In this document: positions 1-7,975 of the stretch, in pieces
Layout of the letters: every line of letters starts with the position of its first letter
How positions within the stretch are numbered: the first letter of the stretch is position 1
Assembly: GCF_963853665.1 (NCBI RefSeq)
Contig: NZ_OY970459.1
Span: 4,216,001 to 4,280,000 of the forward strand
Length of the DNA stretch: 64,000 nt
From: Mycobacterium decipiens
Lineage (GTDB): Bacteria; Actinomycetota; Actinomycetes; Mycobacteriales; Mycobacteriaceae
Direction: 5' to 3'
Translations under genes and position numbers: made by a program
Notes under the pieces: generated by a model
Seen by the model: only the letters and a program-made list of their open reading frames with translations
The model's database searches: none
Told to the model about the DNA's origin: nothing

Positions 1-1831
1 CGAGGAACGGCATCGGCATCCAGCGCGCGGACAGCAACGCCTCCATGGCGTTGCCCGGAACGGGACGCGACAACAAGAACCCCTGCGCCCGGTGGCAGCC
101 ATGTTGCATCAAAGTCAGTGCCGCAGCGGGTGTCTCCACACCTTCGGCCACCAACTGAAGTCCGAACGCCTCGGCAAGACCGATGATGGCCCGAACGATC
201 GCCAGGTCACCGGCGTTGGTGCCCAGGTCGCGCACGAACCCGGTGTCGATCTTGAGCATGTCGACCGGTAGGGATTTGAGATGCGACAGCACGGCGTAAC
301 CGGTGCCGAAGTCGTCGATGGCAAGCTGAACCCCGACCTCCTTGAGCTCCGAAAGCGTTTTGCGAGTGGCTTCGATGTCGTGAACCACTGCGCGCTCGGT
401 GATTTCGAGGCACACCGATCCGCTGTCAATAGCGAACTCCTCGATGGTTTCCGCGACACTGCGGACGAAGCCGCGAGTAATCAGTTGAACGGGTGACACA
501 TTGATGCGCAGTACCGCGCTTTGTCCGATGCCGTTGGATCGCCACCGACTGAACTCGGCACACGCGCTGCGCATCACCCATCGGCCGAGTTCGCCGGCAA
601 GGTTGGTTGATTCGGCAACCCCGATGAACGCATCCGGCAACAGCAGCCCCCAAACCGGGTGCCGCCAGCGGACCAGCGCCTCGGCCGCCACGATCGCGCC
701 GGTCCACAAGTCGACCTCGGGCAGGTAGTGCAGCATCAGCGCTTCGCTGTCGATGTCGCCCTGCAAATGCAGCTCGATGTCGTTGCGGAACGCGCTCTTC
801 AGCGACATGTCGTCGGTGGACACCGCTACCTGGTTGCCGCCGGCTCGCTTGGCCGTCAGGACCGCCTCGTCGGCACGACGGAGGAGATCGGTGCTGTTGT
901 CGCGCCCCGGCATCCCCATGGCCAACCCGATGCTGACGGTGCGGGTGATCTGGTGGCCGCCGATGGCCAGCCGTTCGCGCAGCATCGTGGCAAGACGACG
1001 CGCCAACGTTTCGGCGGTTCCAGCCGACATCGTCTGGTCCGGAATGACGACGAACTCGTCCCCACCCAGACGGGCGATCATGCTGCCAGGACCCGCGCAC
1101 ACGCGAAGGCGTTCGGCGAAGACGCGGATGAACCAGTCACCGGTGGTGTGGCCGAGGTAGTCGTTGATCGATTTCAGCCGGTCAAGATCGAGATACAGGA
1201 CGGCGACGGGTCCCGGGCTGCCGGCGGTTAGCCGGTCGGACAGATGCCCGACCAGCGCCCGGCGGTTGTAAAGGCCGGTCAGGTCGTCGTGCTCGGCCAG
1301 GTAGCGAAGCTTTTCTTCGGCCGCGATGCGGGCCTGAAGCTGCGCAAACAGGGCCGCGATCGCCTCGAGGGTGTTGATCTCCTCTTGCTTCCACTTCCTG
1401 GCACCGAACTTGATGAAGCCCAGCACGCCGGTGGTCATCTCCCCCGAAACCAACGGTGCGGCGGCCACCGAGGGCCACACCGCCTGTTTGGTCCCCCCCA
1501 GCCAGCGCTGGAAGGACCGGATGTTCTGGTCCGGCCGGATAACGACGGGCTTCCTACCGTGCTCACACTGCGCAAGCACCGGGTCGGCGCTGGTGAAGTG
1601 CACGACGGCGTGCGGGTCCGGGTCCGGGACGTCGGTTCGCGCCGGCCACTCCGCGACCAGTACCGAGGCGCGGATGTCGTGGTCGTGGTGCCGCAAGAAG
1701 CTGCCGTCCACATCGAACTGGGTAACGAGCTGGGCGAGTACCCGTTGGCTCACCTGCGTCGCGGTCGACGCGGTGGCCTGCATGAGCTGGGTAGCAACGG
1801 AAGTGACGACGAGGTCTAGGCTGCGCGGCAA
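1..1831 (-). CDS. GAF-GGDEF-EAL cyclic-di-GMP enzyme (3' end outside window)
   Basis: This frame stays open from the start to the left edge, about 610 residues. The order is an N-terminal GAF-like sensor (residues ~10-150), a GGDEF domain with an intact GGDEF motif at ~256-260, and an EAL domain with intact EALVRW at ~384-389 and the downstream DDFGTGY and VAEGVET motifs. Both catalytic signatures are present, so the protein should be able to make and break cyclic-di-GMP. I see no RxxD inhibitory site just before GGDEF. The sequence is a close relative of M. tuberculosis Rv1354c, which is not next to pabB in H37Rv. I chose a TTG start because GGAGG lies 5 bases before it; an in-frame GTG at 1852 is the alternative. 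Only the last few C-terminal residues seem to be missing. Confidence 0.9.
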   Translation of the reverse strand, partial: MPRSLDLVVTSVATQLMQATASTATQVSQRVLAQLVTQFDVDGSFLRHHDHDIRASVLVAEWPARTDVPDPDPHAVVHFTSADPVLAQCEHGRKPVVIRPDQNIRSFQRWLGGTKQAVWPSVAAAPLVSGEMTTGVLGFIKFGARKWKQEEINTLEAIAALFAQLQARIAAEEKLRYLAEHDDLTGLYNRRALVGHLSDRLTAGSPGPVAVLYLDLDRLKSINDYLGHTTGDWFIRVFAERLRVCAGPGSMIARLGGDEFVVIPDQTMSAGTAETLARRLATMLRERLAIGGHQITRTVSIGLAMGMPGRDNSTDLLRRADEAVLTAKRAGGNQVAVSTDDMSLKSAFRNDIELHLQGDIDSEALMLHYLPEVDLWTGAIVAAEALVRWRHPVWGLLLPDAFIGVAESTNLAGELGRWVMRSACAEFSRWRSNGIGQSAVLRINVSPVQLITRGFVRSVAETIEEFAIDSGSVCLEITERAVVHDIEATRKTLSELKEVGVQLAIDDFGTGYAVLSHLKSLPVDMLKIDTGFVRDLGTNAGDLAIVRAIIGLAEAFGLQLVAEGVETPAAALTLMQHGCHRAQGFLLSRPVPGNAMEALLSARWMPMPFL

Positions 1832-2074
1832 CGTGACCTCCGATTCGTGCACGTGTCCCAGGGTTACTCGACCCAAATTATGGACGACTGGCCCGGTTCG
1901 GGGAGGGTCTTTGCGGCAGCCCCCTCGTCCGCACACCGATGCGAATCGAAACGCCCCTGGGTTCGCCCGGTTGTCTGCTTGGTGTATGAGGATTTGAGTG
2001 TACTGGGATTTCGGTGTTCGGTGGCCTGGCTCGGTTACGGTTGCGGTCGCCAAAGAAACAGGAGACCACTGCAG

Positions 2075-2890
2075 ATGCCCGTCGCACCCGCACCCAAACG
2101 GTGGCTCGCCGCGGCGGCAAAGACCCTGGCACCGCGGCTGTACTGGCGGCGCAAATACCGCATCCTGTTGCGCCTCGGCCAGACCCGCCCGGACGTGGCG
2201 CTGGTTGGCTCCCTGTGCGACCCGAACCGGGTCTCGCTGGACGTCGGGGCTGACGTCGGCGAGTTCACGATCGCCATGCTCGGCTCGTCACGATCGGTGA
2301 TCGCCTTCGAACCCCGACCGGCCCAAGCCCGCGATCTGGCCGCAATGTTCGGCGCCCTCGGTGCCAAGGTGCGGGTCGAGGCGATGGCGCTGTCGGACCG
2401 GCCCGGCGTCACCGCCATGCGAGTGGTGCGGTCCGAGCCGGGCCGCAGCACGATCGAGGGCCACAACGTCCTGGGCGACCTGGGCGGCCCCTGCGGCGGA
2501 GCGATCACCACCATCGATGTGCAGGTCAAGCGCCTCGACGATTTGCACCTGGACAACGTTGGCCTGGTCAAGGTCGACGTCGAGGGCCACGAACTGGCGG
2601 TGCTGCGCGGCGCGGCGGACACGCTCGTCCGCAACCGGCCAGCGATCGTGGTGGAAGCCGAAGAACGCCATCACCCCAACGCCGTGGCCGCGCTCACCGA
2701 GTATTTGACCGGGCTCGGCTACGCCGGCTCCTTCAGCCTCGGCTCCGATCCGGACGCCGACCGCCGGCCCATCGAGGAGTTCGACGCCGCCCGGCACCAG
2801 AACCCGGCGAACATCGGCGGCAGGGCGGCGGGTTGGGCGGCACGTGGGGTCTACGTCAACAATTTCGTCTTCTTGCCGAAGGGCGACTAG
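2075..2890 (+). CDS. FkbM-family SAM-dependent methyltransferase
   Basis: A 271-residue protein with an FkbM/Methyltransf_21 fold: a SAM-binding segment VSLDVGADVGEF at ~50-61, the acidic strand motif AFEPRP, and the family motif LVKVDVEGHELAVLRGA. Such enzymes O-methylate sugars or other small hydroxylated products, so a role in glycolipid or polysaccharide decoration is likely but the substrate cannot be read. The ATG start is preceded by AGGAGA at a good distance; the reading frame stays open further upstream but lacks mycobacterial coding character there. It is divergent from the GGDEF-EAL gene, with a 243-base gap in which I see no clear operator. Confidence 0.82.
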   Translation: MPVAPAPKRWLAAAAKTLAPRLYWRRKYRILLRLGQTRPDVALVGSLCDPNRVSLDVGADVGEFTIAMLGSSRSVIAFEPRPAQARDLAAMFGALGAKVRVEAMALSDRPGVTAMRVVRSEPGRSTIEGHNVLGDLGGPCGGAITTIDVQVKRLDDLHLDNVGLVKVDVEGHELAVLRGAADTLVRNRPAIVVEAEERHHPNAVAALTEYLTGLGYAGSFSLGSDPDADRRPIEEFDAARHQNPANIGGRAAGWAARGVYVNNFVFLPKGD

Positions 2891-2920
2891 GAACGGGCTC
2901 ACTCGCGTAAGCCATTGATG

Positions 2921-2992
2921 ACACCGCTGAACCAGGCGTTCGTCGGACAGTGCATCAGCCTGGGCCGAAGCCACGGAACCGCCCAGTTCGCC
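2921..2992 (+). pseudogene. Remnant of an ECF41-associated oxidoreductase gene
   Basis: These 72 bases match 5339-5410 inside the intact oxidoreductase gene with about five mismatches, in the same orientation and reading frame (peptide TPLNQAFVGQCISLGRSHG). Outside this stretch similarity falls away quickly, and no start or full frame exists. It looks like the leftover C-terminal piece of a second copy of the oxidoreductase, lost by deletion or carried here by recombination. It sits in the 211-base gap between the FkbM and GNAT genes, which converge on it. Confidence 0.7.
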
Positions 2993-3101
2993 GCATCGAC
3001 AACACCGTCGTCGAATTGGCGCACAGAGACCGCTCGGTGATGCGAACTGCTGATGAGCACACCGATGACGGGACAACGACAACCAATCGCGCCTCGCTGG
3101 C

Positions 3102-3818
3102 TCAGTTCGCGACCCGCTCCAATCCCAGCTGCCGCAGTGACCGCGAGAGCACCGCAATGAACCGCGACGGCGTGCCGACCAGAAATATCGACCCGATCTG
3201 CCGGTAGCCACATTTGTGCACAGCTCGACGCGAACTCCAGTTCGTGTGCCTCACGATCGCCAGCAGCCCGTCTCGCCTGCACCACCGCTCGTACTCGAGG
3301 ACCGCGTAATGCCGGTAGGCCTGCAAGCCCATACCTCGAAAGTCGGGCAGGGTCAGCCCCGCATAGAGGTATAGGTACTCCTCGGGCACCCGCACGACCA
3401 GCCCCGGCAGGAGTTCGGGCTGGCCCGTAGCGTCGACCCACGTGTACCCGGCAAGCTTGCCGTCCAGGAAACTGAGCAGACAACGATTGCCAGCGTCGTA
3501 CTGCGCCAGCTTGACTTTGTCGATGGAAAGCCCCGGATCCTCCCGCATCCGCTCGAGATCTTCGCGCGTGGCCAGGCCGTGGCTGAGCCTCCCATTCACG
3601 TCCCGCGACATACGAGCATTGCGGCGGTCCAACGAGACAACGTGCATGCGTTCAACGAATGCGAACCTGCTAAGGAGCTTGTAGACAGCGTGCTGAGCTG
3701 CGCACCACAGCCCGAACCCGCGCCGCACCGAACCGACGGTGGGCAGTGGCCACACACGAAGCCAACTGTTCAGTTCTGTGTCCGCCAATCTGAGCACGCC
3801 CACAAGCGATCGCGGCAT
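3102..3818 (-). CDS. GNAT-family N-acetyltransferase
   Basis: A 238-residue protein. The acetyl-CoA-binding core appears in the second half: a beta strand with YLYLYAGLTLPDFRGMGLQAYRHYAVLEY, split here as LYLYAGLTLPDFRG followed by MGLQAYRHY, the R/Q-x-x-G-x-G/A region of GNATs. This is followed by ALxKCGY-like HKCGYRQIGSIF near the end, typical of the last GNAT strands. The N-terminal ~100 residues are unlike common GNATs, so the substrate is unknown. It converges on the FkbM gene. The first ATG was used, without strong support from a ribosome binding site. Confidence 0.65.
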   Translation of the reverse strand: MPRSLVGVLRLADTELNSWLRVWPLPTVGSVRRGFGLWCAAQHAVYKLLSRFAFVERMHVVSLDRRNARMSRDVNGRLSHGLATREDLERMREDPGLSIDKVKLAQYDAGNRCLLSFLDGKLAGYTWVDATGQPELLPGLVVRVPEEYLYLYAGLTLPDFRGMGLQAYRHYAVLEYERWCRRDGLLAIVRHTNWSSRRAVHKCGYRQIGSIFLVGTPSRFIAVLSRSLRQLGLERVAN

Positions 3819-4342
3819 TCCGCGTCAATCGCTTCCACACGCGCAGCGCACAGCGTCGTCTCGGGCAGCGTGTTCTGCGTCGCCTACGACGACGACTCCC
3901 GGAGCCGACCGGCGTCCCCGGCCACGTTCCCAGCATTCACGTTGGGAGTCGCAAGTGACGCCGCCGCACAAGCACACCCAGCAGCTCCTCGGCGAGCGCC
4001 ACGCCCCGCCCATTGTAGCCGGATGTGGCGCCCGATCCGACGTCGCGTCGCTGCACATCGCTGCACATGAACACCTGAGCTCGATACCGGCACCCAAGGA
4101 CCAACGCCCCTCGACCTTGACCTCGTGCCGCCGTCGTGACCACGCCAGTAGGGCCGTGGGGGGTGACCGTTGTTGGGGTCAGCGCGTCGCGCGGCATATC
4201 GAGTCGGACAACCGGGTAGAAGTCGGAATCGTCGGAGCCGGTCACGGATCGAACTTGGTGTGCTCAGCTAGGCACGCCGGACGAACGCCGGGCTGGGAAC
4301 GCATAGTGCGATAGTGAAACAGCTCACACTCGTGGCCCGGAT
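3819..4342. other. Gene-poor accessory spacer, possible decayed oxidoreductase end
   Basis: About 520 bases between the GNAT gene and the ECF41 promoter hold no convincing gene; several short frames are open on both strands but none has a family motif along its length. On the minus strand at about 3937-4030 the peptide SGYNGRGVALAEELLGVLV resembles the C-terminal FAD-contact segment of DadA/OrdL-type FAD oxidoreductases, without the rest of such a protein. I read the segment as eroded accessory DNA. Confidence 0.4.
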
Positions 4343-4369
4343 TGTCACGGCCTGCCGGCCCGCGGTGTC
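4343..4369 (+). promoter_or_regulatory. Candidate ECF41-type promoter
   Basis: TGTCACG, then exactly 16 bases, then TGTC. From memory, the consensus for ECF41 sigma factors is TGTCACA-N16-CGTC, so this differs at the last base of the -35 and the first base of the -10 box. It lies 45 bases before the oxidoreductase ATG, and the only ECF41 sigma gene in view is the next gene in the same unit. This fits the known habit of ECF41 factors of driving their partner oxidoreductase gene. Confidence 0.55.
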
Positions 4370-4414
4370 TCAAGGGCACAAGCCCCATCGGAACCGCGAC
4401 CAGAGGAGACACCC

Positions 4415-5599
4415 ATGACCAAGCCAGCCGAGCAGCGCATTCACGTCGTCGTCGTCGGCGGCGGATACGCCGGAGCGATGGCCGCCAATCACCTGCGCCA
4501 GCGTGCCGACATCGACATCACCCTGGTCAACCCGCGTCCGGTCTTCGTCGAGCGAATCCGTTTGCACCAGTTGGCCGCTGGCAGCGGTACCGCTACCGCC
4601 GACTACTCGACGCTGCTGGGTGACGGCATCCGGCTGGTCGTCGACAGCGCGAAGCGCATCGATACCGGGGCCCGCCGGGTGACGCTGGCCTCGGGCGACG
4701 TGCTGGGCTACGACTACCTGATCTACGCAGTGGGCAGCACCACCGCCCCGCCCACGGCGCCCGGCGCGGCCGAGTTCGGGTATTCGGTGGCCGATCTGGA
4801 AAGCGCTACCCGGCTGCGGTCCGCCCTCGCCGATGCGGGTCCCGATGCGCCCATCAGCGTGGTTGGCGGCGGCCTGACCGGCATCGAAACGGCCGCCGAG
4901 CTGGCCGAACGGGGCCGCCGGGTGACCCTGGTGTGCGGCGGCCGGCTGGGTCCCTCGCTGAGCAACCGGGGCCGGCGTTCGGTGGCCAGGCAGCTGCGCA
5001 AACTCGGCGTCACGGTGCTCGATGCCACCGCAGTCAGCCAGGTGCGCCGCGATCAGGTGGTACTGGCCGACGGCGCGGTGCTGCCCAGCGCGGTGACGGT
5101 GTGGACGGCGGGCTTCACCGTGCCGGATCTGGCCAACCGCAGTGGGCTACGCACCGACACGCTGGGCCGACTGCTCACCGATGAAACACTCACCAGCCTC
5201 GACGATGAGCGTGTCGTGGCTGCCGGTGACGCCGTCGCGCCGTCCGGTGAGCCGTTGCGGATGAGCTGTCAGGCCGCCGGACCGTTGGCCGCGCAGGCCG
5301 CCAACTCCGTGCTCAGCCGCATCGCCGGAGGAACGCCCGCACCGCTGAACCAGGCGTTCGTCGGGCAGTGCATCAGCCTGGGCCGCAACCACGGAACCGT
5401 CCAGTTCGCCCGCACCGACGACACCCCGGTAAACGTGGCCGTGGGTGGCCGCGTGAGCGCATCCATCAAGGAGGCGGTCTGCAAGGGCACATTGTGGGCG
5501 CTTCGCCGCGAAGCGGCGAAACCCGGCTCGTACTGGTGGCTCAAAGGCGGCGACCGGCCCGCCGGGCTGGCCGCCGATCGACAGGTCGCGCTGCGATGA
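4415..5599 (+). CDS. FAD/NAD(P)-dependent oxidoreductase, NDH-2-like (ECF41 partner)
   Basis: A 394-residue two-dinucleotide-fold flavoprotein. The FAD-binding VVVVGGGYAGAMAA is at ~11-24, the NAD(P)-binding ISVVGGGLTGIETAAEL at ~147-163, and the second FAD contact (ERVVAAGDAVA) at ~265. It resembles type II NADH dehydrogenases and apoptosis-inducing-factor-like reductases but has no clear C-terminal membrane helix. AGGAGA precedes the ATG. Its stop overlaps the start of the sigma gene (ATGA), so the two are translationally coupled. ECF41 sigma factors typically sit beside a COE gene (carboxymuconolactone decarboxylase, oxidoreductase or epimerase); this is the oxidoreductase type. Physiological substrate unknown. 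Confidence 0.88.
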   Translation: MTKPAEQRIHVVVVGGGYAGAMAANHLRQRADIDITLVNPRPVFVERIRLHQLAAGSGTATADYSTLLGDGIRLVVDSAKRIDTGARRVTLASGDVLGYDYLIYAVGSTTAPPTAPGAAEFGYSVADLESATRLRSALADAGPDAPISVVGGGLTGIETAAELAERGRRVTLVCGGRLGPSLSNRGRRSVARQLRKLGVTVLDATAVSQVRRDQVVLADGAVLPSAVTVWTAGFTVPDLANRSGLRTDTLGRLLTDETLTSLDDERVVAAGDAVAPSGEPLRMSCQAAGPLAAQAANSVLSRIAGGTPAPLNQAFVGQCISLGRNHGTVQFARTDDTPVNVAVGGRVSASIKEAVCKGTLWALRREAAKPGSYWWLKGGDRPAGLAADRQVALR

Positions 5600-5621
5600 C
5601 GGGTCCGTCGGACCCGTCATC
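5595..5621 (+). promoter_or_regulatory. 12-bp perfect hairpin covering coupled stop/start
   Basis: GATGACGGGTCC (5595-5606) and GGACCCGTCATC (5610-5621) are perfect reverse complements separated by GTC. The first arm contains the ATGA in which the oxidoreductase stops and the sigma factor starts. In mRNA the sigma start codon would be buried in a very stable 12-bp stem unless a ribosome finishing the upstream gene opens it. Confidence 0.75.
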
Positions 5622-6513
5622 CTCGGGAGTTGAGCACGCCGAGCGGTTCACCCTGCTGCGTCCGCTGCTATTCACCATCGCCTACGAAATCCTGGGCTCG
5701 GCAACAGAATCCGATGATGTGTTGCAGGACAGCTATTTGCGGTGGGCGGATGTCGACCTGTCGACGGTGCGCGACACCAAGTCCTATCTGGCCCAGCTAG
5801 TCACCCGGCAGGCACTCAACGCGTTGCGGGCCGGTGCCCGCCGCCGTGAGGAGTACGTGGGCCCGTGGCTGCCCGAGCCGCTGCTCCTCGACGACCAGGA
5901 TCCGTCGGCCGATGTCGTTCTGGCGGAATCGGTTTCGATGGCGATGCTGGTGTTGCTGGAGACGCTGAGTCCCGACGAACGCGCTGTGTTCGTGCTGCGC
6001 GAGGTGTTCGGATTCGACTACGGCGCGATCGCCGAGGCGGTGGGCAAGCCGGCGCCGACCGTGCGACAGGTTGCCCACCGGGCCCGGGAACATGTGCGGG
6101 CCCGACGCAAGCGCTTCGACAGCGTGGATCCGCGACGCAACGAGCAGATCACCGCTGCGTTCCTCCAAACGGCGGCCAACGGCGACGTGGCGGCGCTGAT
6201 GGCGATGCTCGCCCCGGACGCGACCTGGCTGGCCGACAGCGGCGGAAAAGTGTCGGCGGCCCGCCGGCCGGTGGTCGGCGCCGAGCGGGTGGCCAGGGCC
6301 ATTGCCGGGCTGATGCGCAAGGCGGGGGCGCAGTTGCAGGTGCAGACGGTGACGTGCAATAGCGCGCCGGCGGTCTTGCTCTACCTCGACGGACACCTTG
6401 AAGGGGTGATCACGTTGGAAATCGTCGACGACAAGATCACGCATTTCTATGTGATGCGCAACCCCGACAAGTTGACGACCCTGGCGACGGCCCGCACCAT
6501 CAGCCGCGGCTGA
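5596..6513 (+). CDS. sigJ: ECF41-family RNA polymerase sigma factor, SigJ-like
   Basis: A 305-residue protein with sigma region 2 (residues ~15-85, SDDVLQDSYLRWA), sigma region 4 (~115-180, helix-turn-helix FGFDYGAIAEAVGKPAPTVRQ split across it) and a SnoaL-like C-terminal domain (~185-300). It carries the ECF41 signatures: WLPEP in the linker between regions 2 and 4, a D-x-GGK motif (DSGGK) in the SnoaL domain, and NPDKL near the end. In this family the fused SnoaL domain replaces a separate anti-sigma factor, and none is encoded nearby. M. tuberculosis SigJ is of this type and similar length. The start is the ATG inside the ATGA overlap; longer open frame upstream lies inside the oxidoreductase gene. 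Confidence 0.9.
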   Translation: MTGPSDPSSSGVEHAERFTLLRPLLFTIAYEILGSATESDDVLQDSYLRWADVDLSTVRDTKSYLAQLVTRQALNALRAGARRREEYVGPWLPEPLLLDDQDPSADVVLAESVSMAMLVLLETLSPDERAVFVLREVFGFDYGAIAEAVGKPAPTVRQVAHRAREHVRARRKRFDSVDPRRNEQITAAFLQTAANGDVAALMAMLAPDATWLADSGGKVSAARRPVVGAERVARAIAGLMRKAGAQLQVQTVTCNSAPAVLLYLDGHLEGVITLEIVDDKITHFYVMRNPDKLTTLATARTISRG

Positions 6514-6546
6514 GCCCCCGCAGCAACACTTGCGCTGCGAAAATCC

Positions 6547-6570
6547 ACCGTTCTGTCAAGCTAGAACGGT
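6547..6570. promoter_or_regulatory. 8-bp inverted repeat at the pabB start
   Basis: ACCGTTCT (6547-6554) and AGAACGGT (6563-6570) are perfect reverse complements with an 8-base spacer. The right arm runs into the proposed GTG start of pabB. It has the shape of a dimeric repressor operator, or of a short mRNA hairpin at the start codon. I do not recognise the motif as a known mycobacterial operator. Confidence 0.5.
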
Positions 6571-7840
6571 GCGAATCGAGCGACTCGGCGATCTTGGCGG
6601 CGCACCCGCGGTGCTCCGGGCCGTCGGCCGCGCCACCCGTCGACTCGATTTGCCGCCACCGGCCGCGCTGACCGGTGAATGGTTCGGTGCGCGGGCGGTG
6701 ATCGCTCCGAGTGTGTCGATACAACCGGTCAGCCGCGACGACGTGTTCGCGGTCCCGCCGGGCGGCAACGGGCCCGATGCCGCTAGCGGGGCGGTGGGCG
6801 GCGGCTGGGTCGGCTACCTGTCCTACCCGGACGCCGGCGCGGACGGGCGACCTCACCGGATCCCGGAAGCCGCCGGCGGCTGGACCGACTGCGTGCTACG
6901 CCGCGATCGAGACGGGCAGTGGTGGTACGAGAGCTTGTCCGGTTCCCCGATAGCGGGCTGGCTGGCCAGCGCGCTGGCGGCAATCCCGGCATCGGTCAAC
7001 CGACCCACCCCGGATTGCCGGATCGACTGGGAACCGGCCGACCGGGCGGCGCACCGGGACGGGGTGCTGGCCTGCCTGGAAGCGATCGCCGCCGGCGAGG
7101 TCTACCAAGCATGCGTGTGCACGCAGTTCTCCGGGACGGTCGTCGGGTCCCCGCTGGACTTCTTCATCGACGGGTTCGGTCGTACCTCTGCCGCCCGGGC
7201 CGCCTTTGTCGCGGGAGGGTGGGGCGCGGTCGCGTCGCTATCCCCGGAGCTATTCCTGCGGCGCCGTGGTGCCGTTGTGACGTCGAGCCCGATCAAGGGC
7301 ACGCTTCCGTTGGATGCCCAGCCGTCGGCGCTGCGGGCCTCGGCCAAAGAGGTGGCCGAGAACATCATGATCGTGGATCTGGTCCGCAACGATCTCGGCC
7401 GGGTGGCGGTAACCGGGACGGTGACGGTGCCCGAGTTGTTGGTGGTGCGACGAGCGCCGGGAGTGTGGCACCTGGTGTCCACGGTGTCGGCGCGAGTTCC
7501 GCTCAAGCAGCCGACGTCAGCGCTGCTAGACGCCGCCTTTCCGCCGGCTTCGGTCACCGGCACACCCAAACTTCGGGCTCGCCAATTGATTTCGCAATGG
7601 GAGCAGCATCGTCGCGGGATATATTGCGGCACAGTTGGTTTGGCCTCCCCAATCGCCGGATGCGAGCTCAACGTCGCAATCCGCACCGTCGAGTTCGACA
7701 CCACCGGCAACGCCGTGCTGGGCGTCGGCGGCGGGATCACCGCAGACTCCGATCCCGCCGCCGAATGGGAGGAATGCCTGCACAAAGCTGCTCCCATCGT
7801 CGGGCAGCCGACCACGGCGACCGCGACCCGGGTCGGTTAG
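6569..7840 (+). CDS. pabB: Aminodeoxychorismate synthase component I
   Basis: A 423-residue chorismate-utilising enzyme that makes 4-amino-4-deoxychorismate for folate synthesis. The C-terminal chorismate-binding domain carries SSPIKGTLPL, ENIMIVDLVRNDLGRV, ASVTGTPKLRA and GIYCGTVG, in the PabB rather than TrpE pattern (PIKGT). It matches M. tuberculosis Rv1005c. I placed the start at GTG 6569 (product begins MRIERLGDLGG); an ATG at 6530 is in frame but would add thirteen residues that do not look conserved. The glutaminase partner is not in this window. Confidence 0.92.
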   Translation: MRIERLGDLGGAPAVLRAVGRATRRLDLPPPAALTGEWFGARAVIAPSVSIQPVSRDDVFAVPPGGNGPDAASGAVGGGWVGYLSYPDAGADGRPHRIPEAAGGWTDCVLRRDRDGQWWYESLSGSPIAGWLASALAAIPASVNRPTPDCRIDWEPADRAAHRDGVLACLEAIAAGEVYQACVCTQFSGTVVGSPLDFFIDGFGRTSAARAAFVAGGWGAVASLSPELFLRRRGAVVTSSPIKGTLPLDAQPSALRASAKEVAENIMIVDLVRNDLGRVAVTGTVTVPELLVVRRAPGVWHLVSTVSARVPLKQPTSALLDAAFPPASVTGTPKLRARQLISQWEQHRRGIYCGTVGLASPIAGCELNVAIRTVEFDTTGNAVLGVGGGITADSDPAAEWEECLHKAAPIVGQPTTATATRVG

Positions 7841-7975
7841 CCAGCAAACTGGCGGCAGCCAGCGTGGTGAATTTCGCCGAACGCCCACGCGGTGGGCCAG
7901 GTGCGCCTAAGCTCAAGCCATTGACGCGTGTCTGTCGCGTGTCGAATTTCGAGAGGGGCTCGAGAGGGGTTTGCG

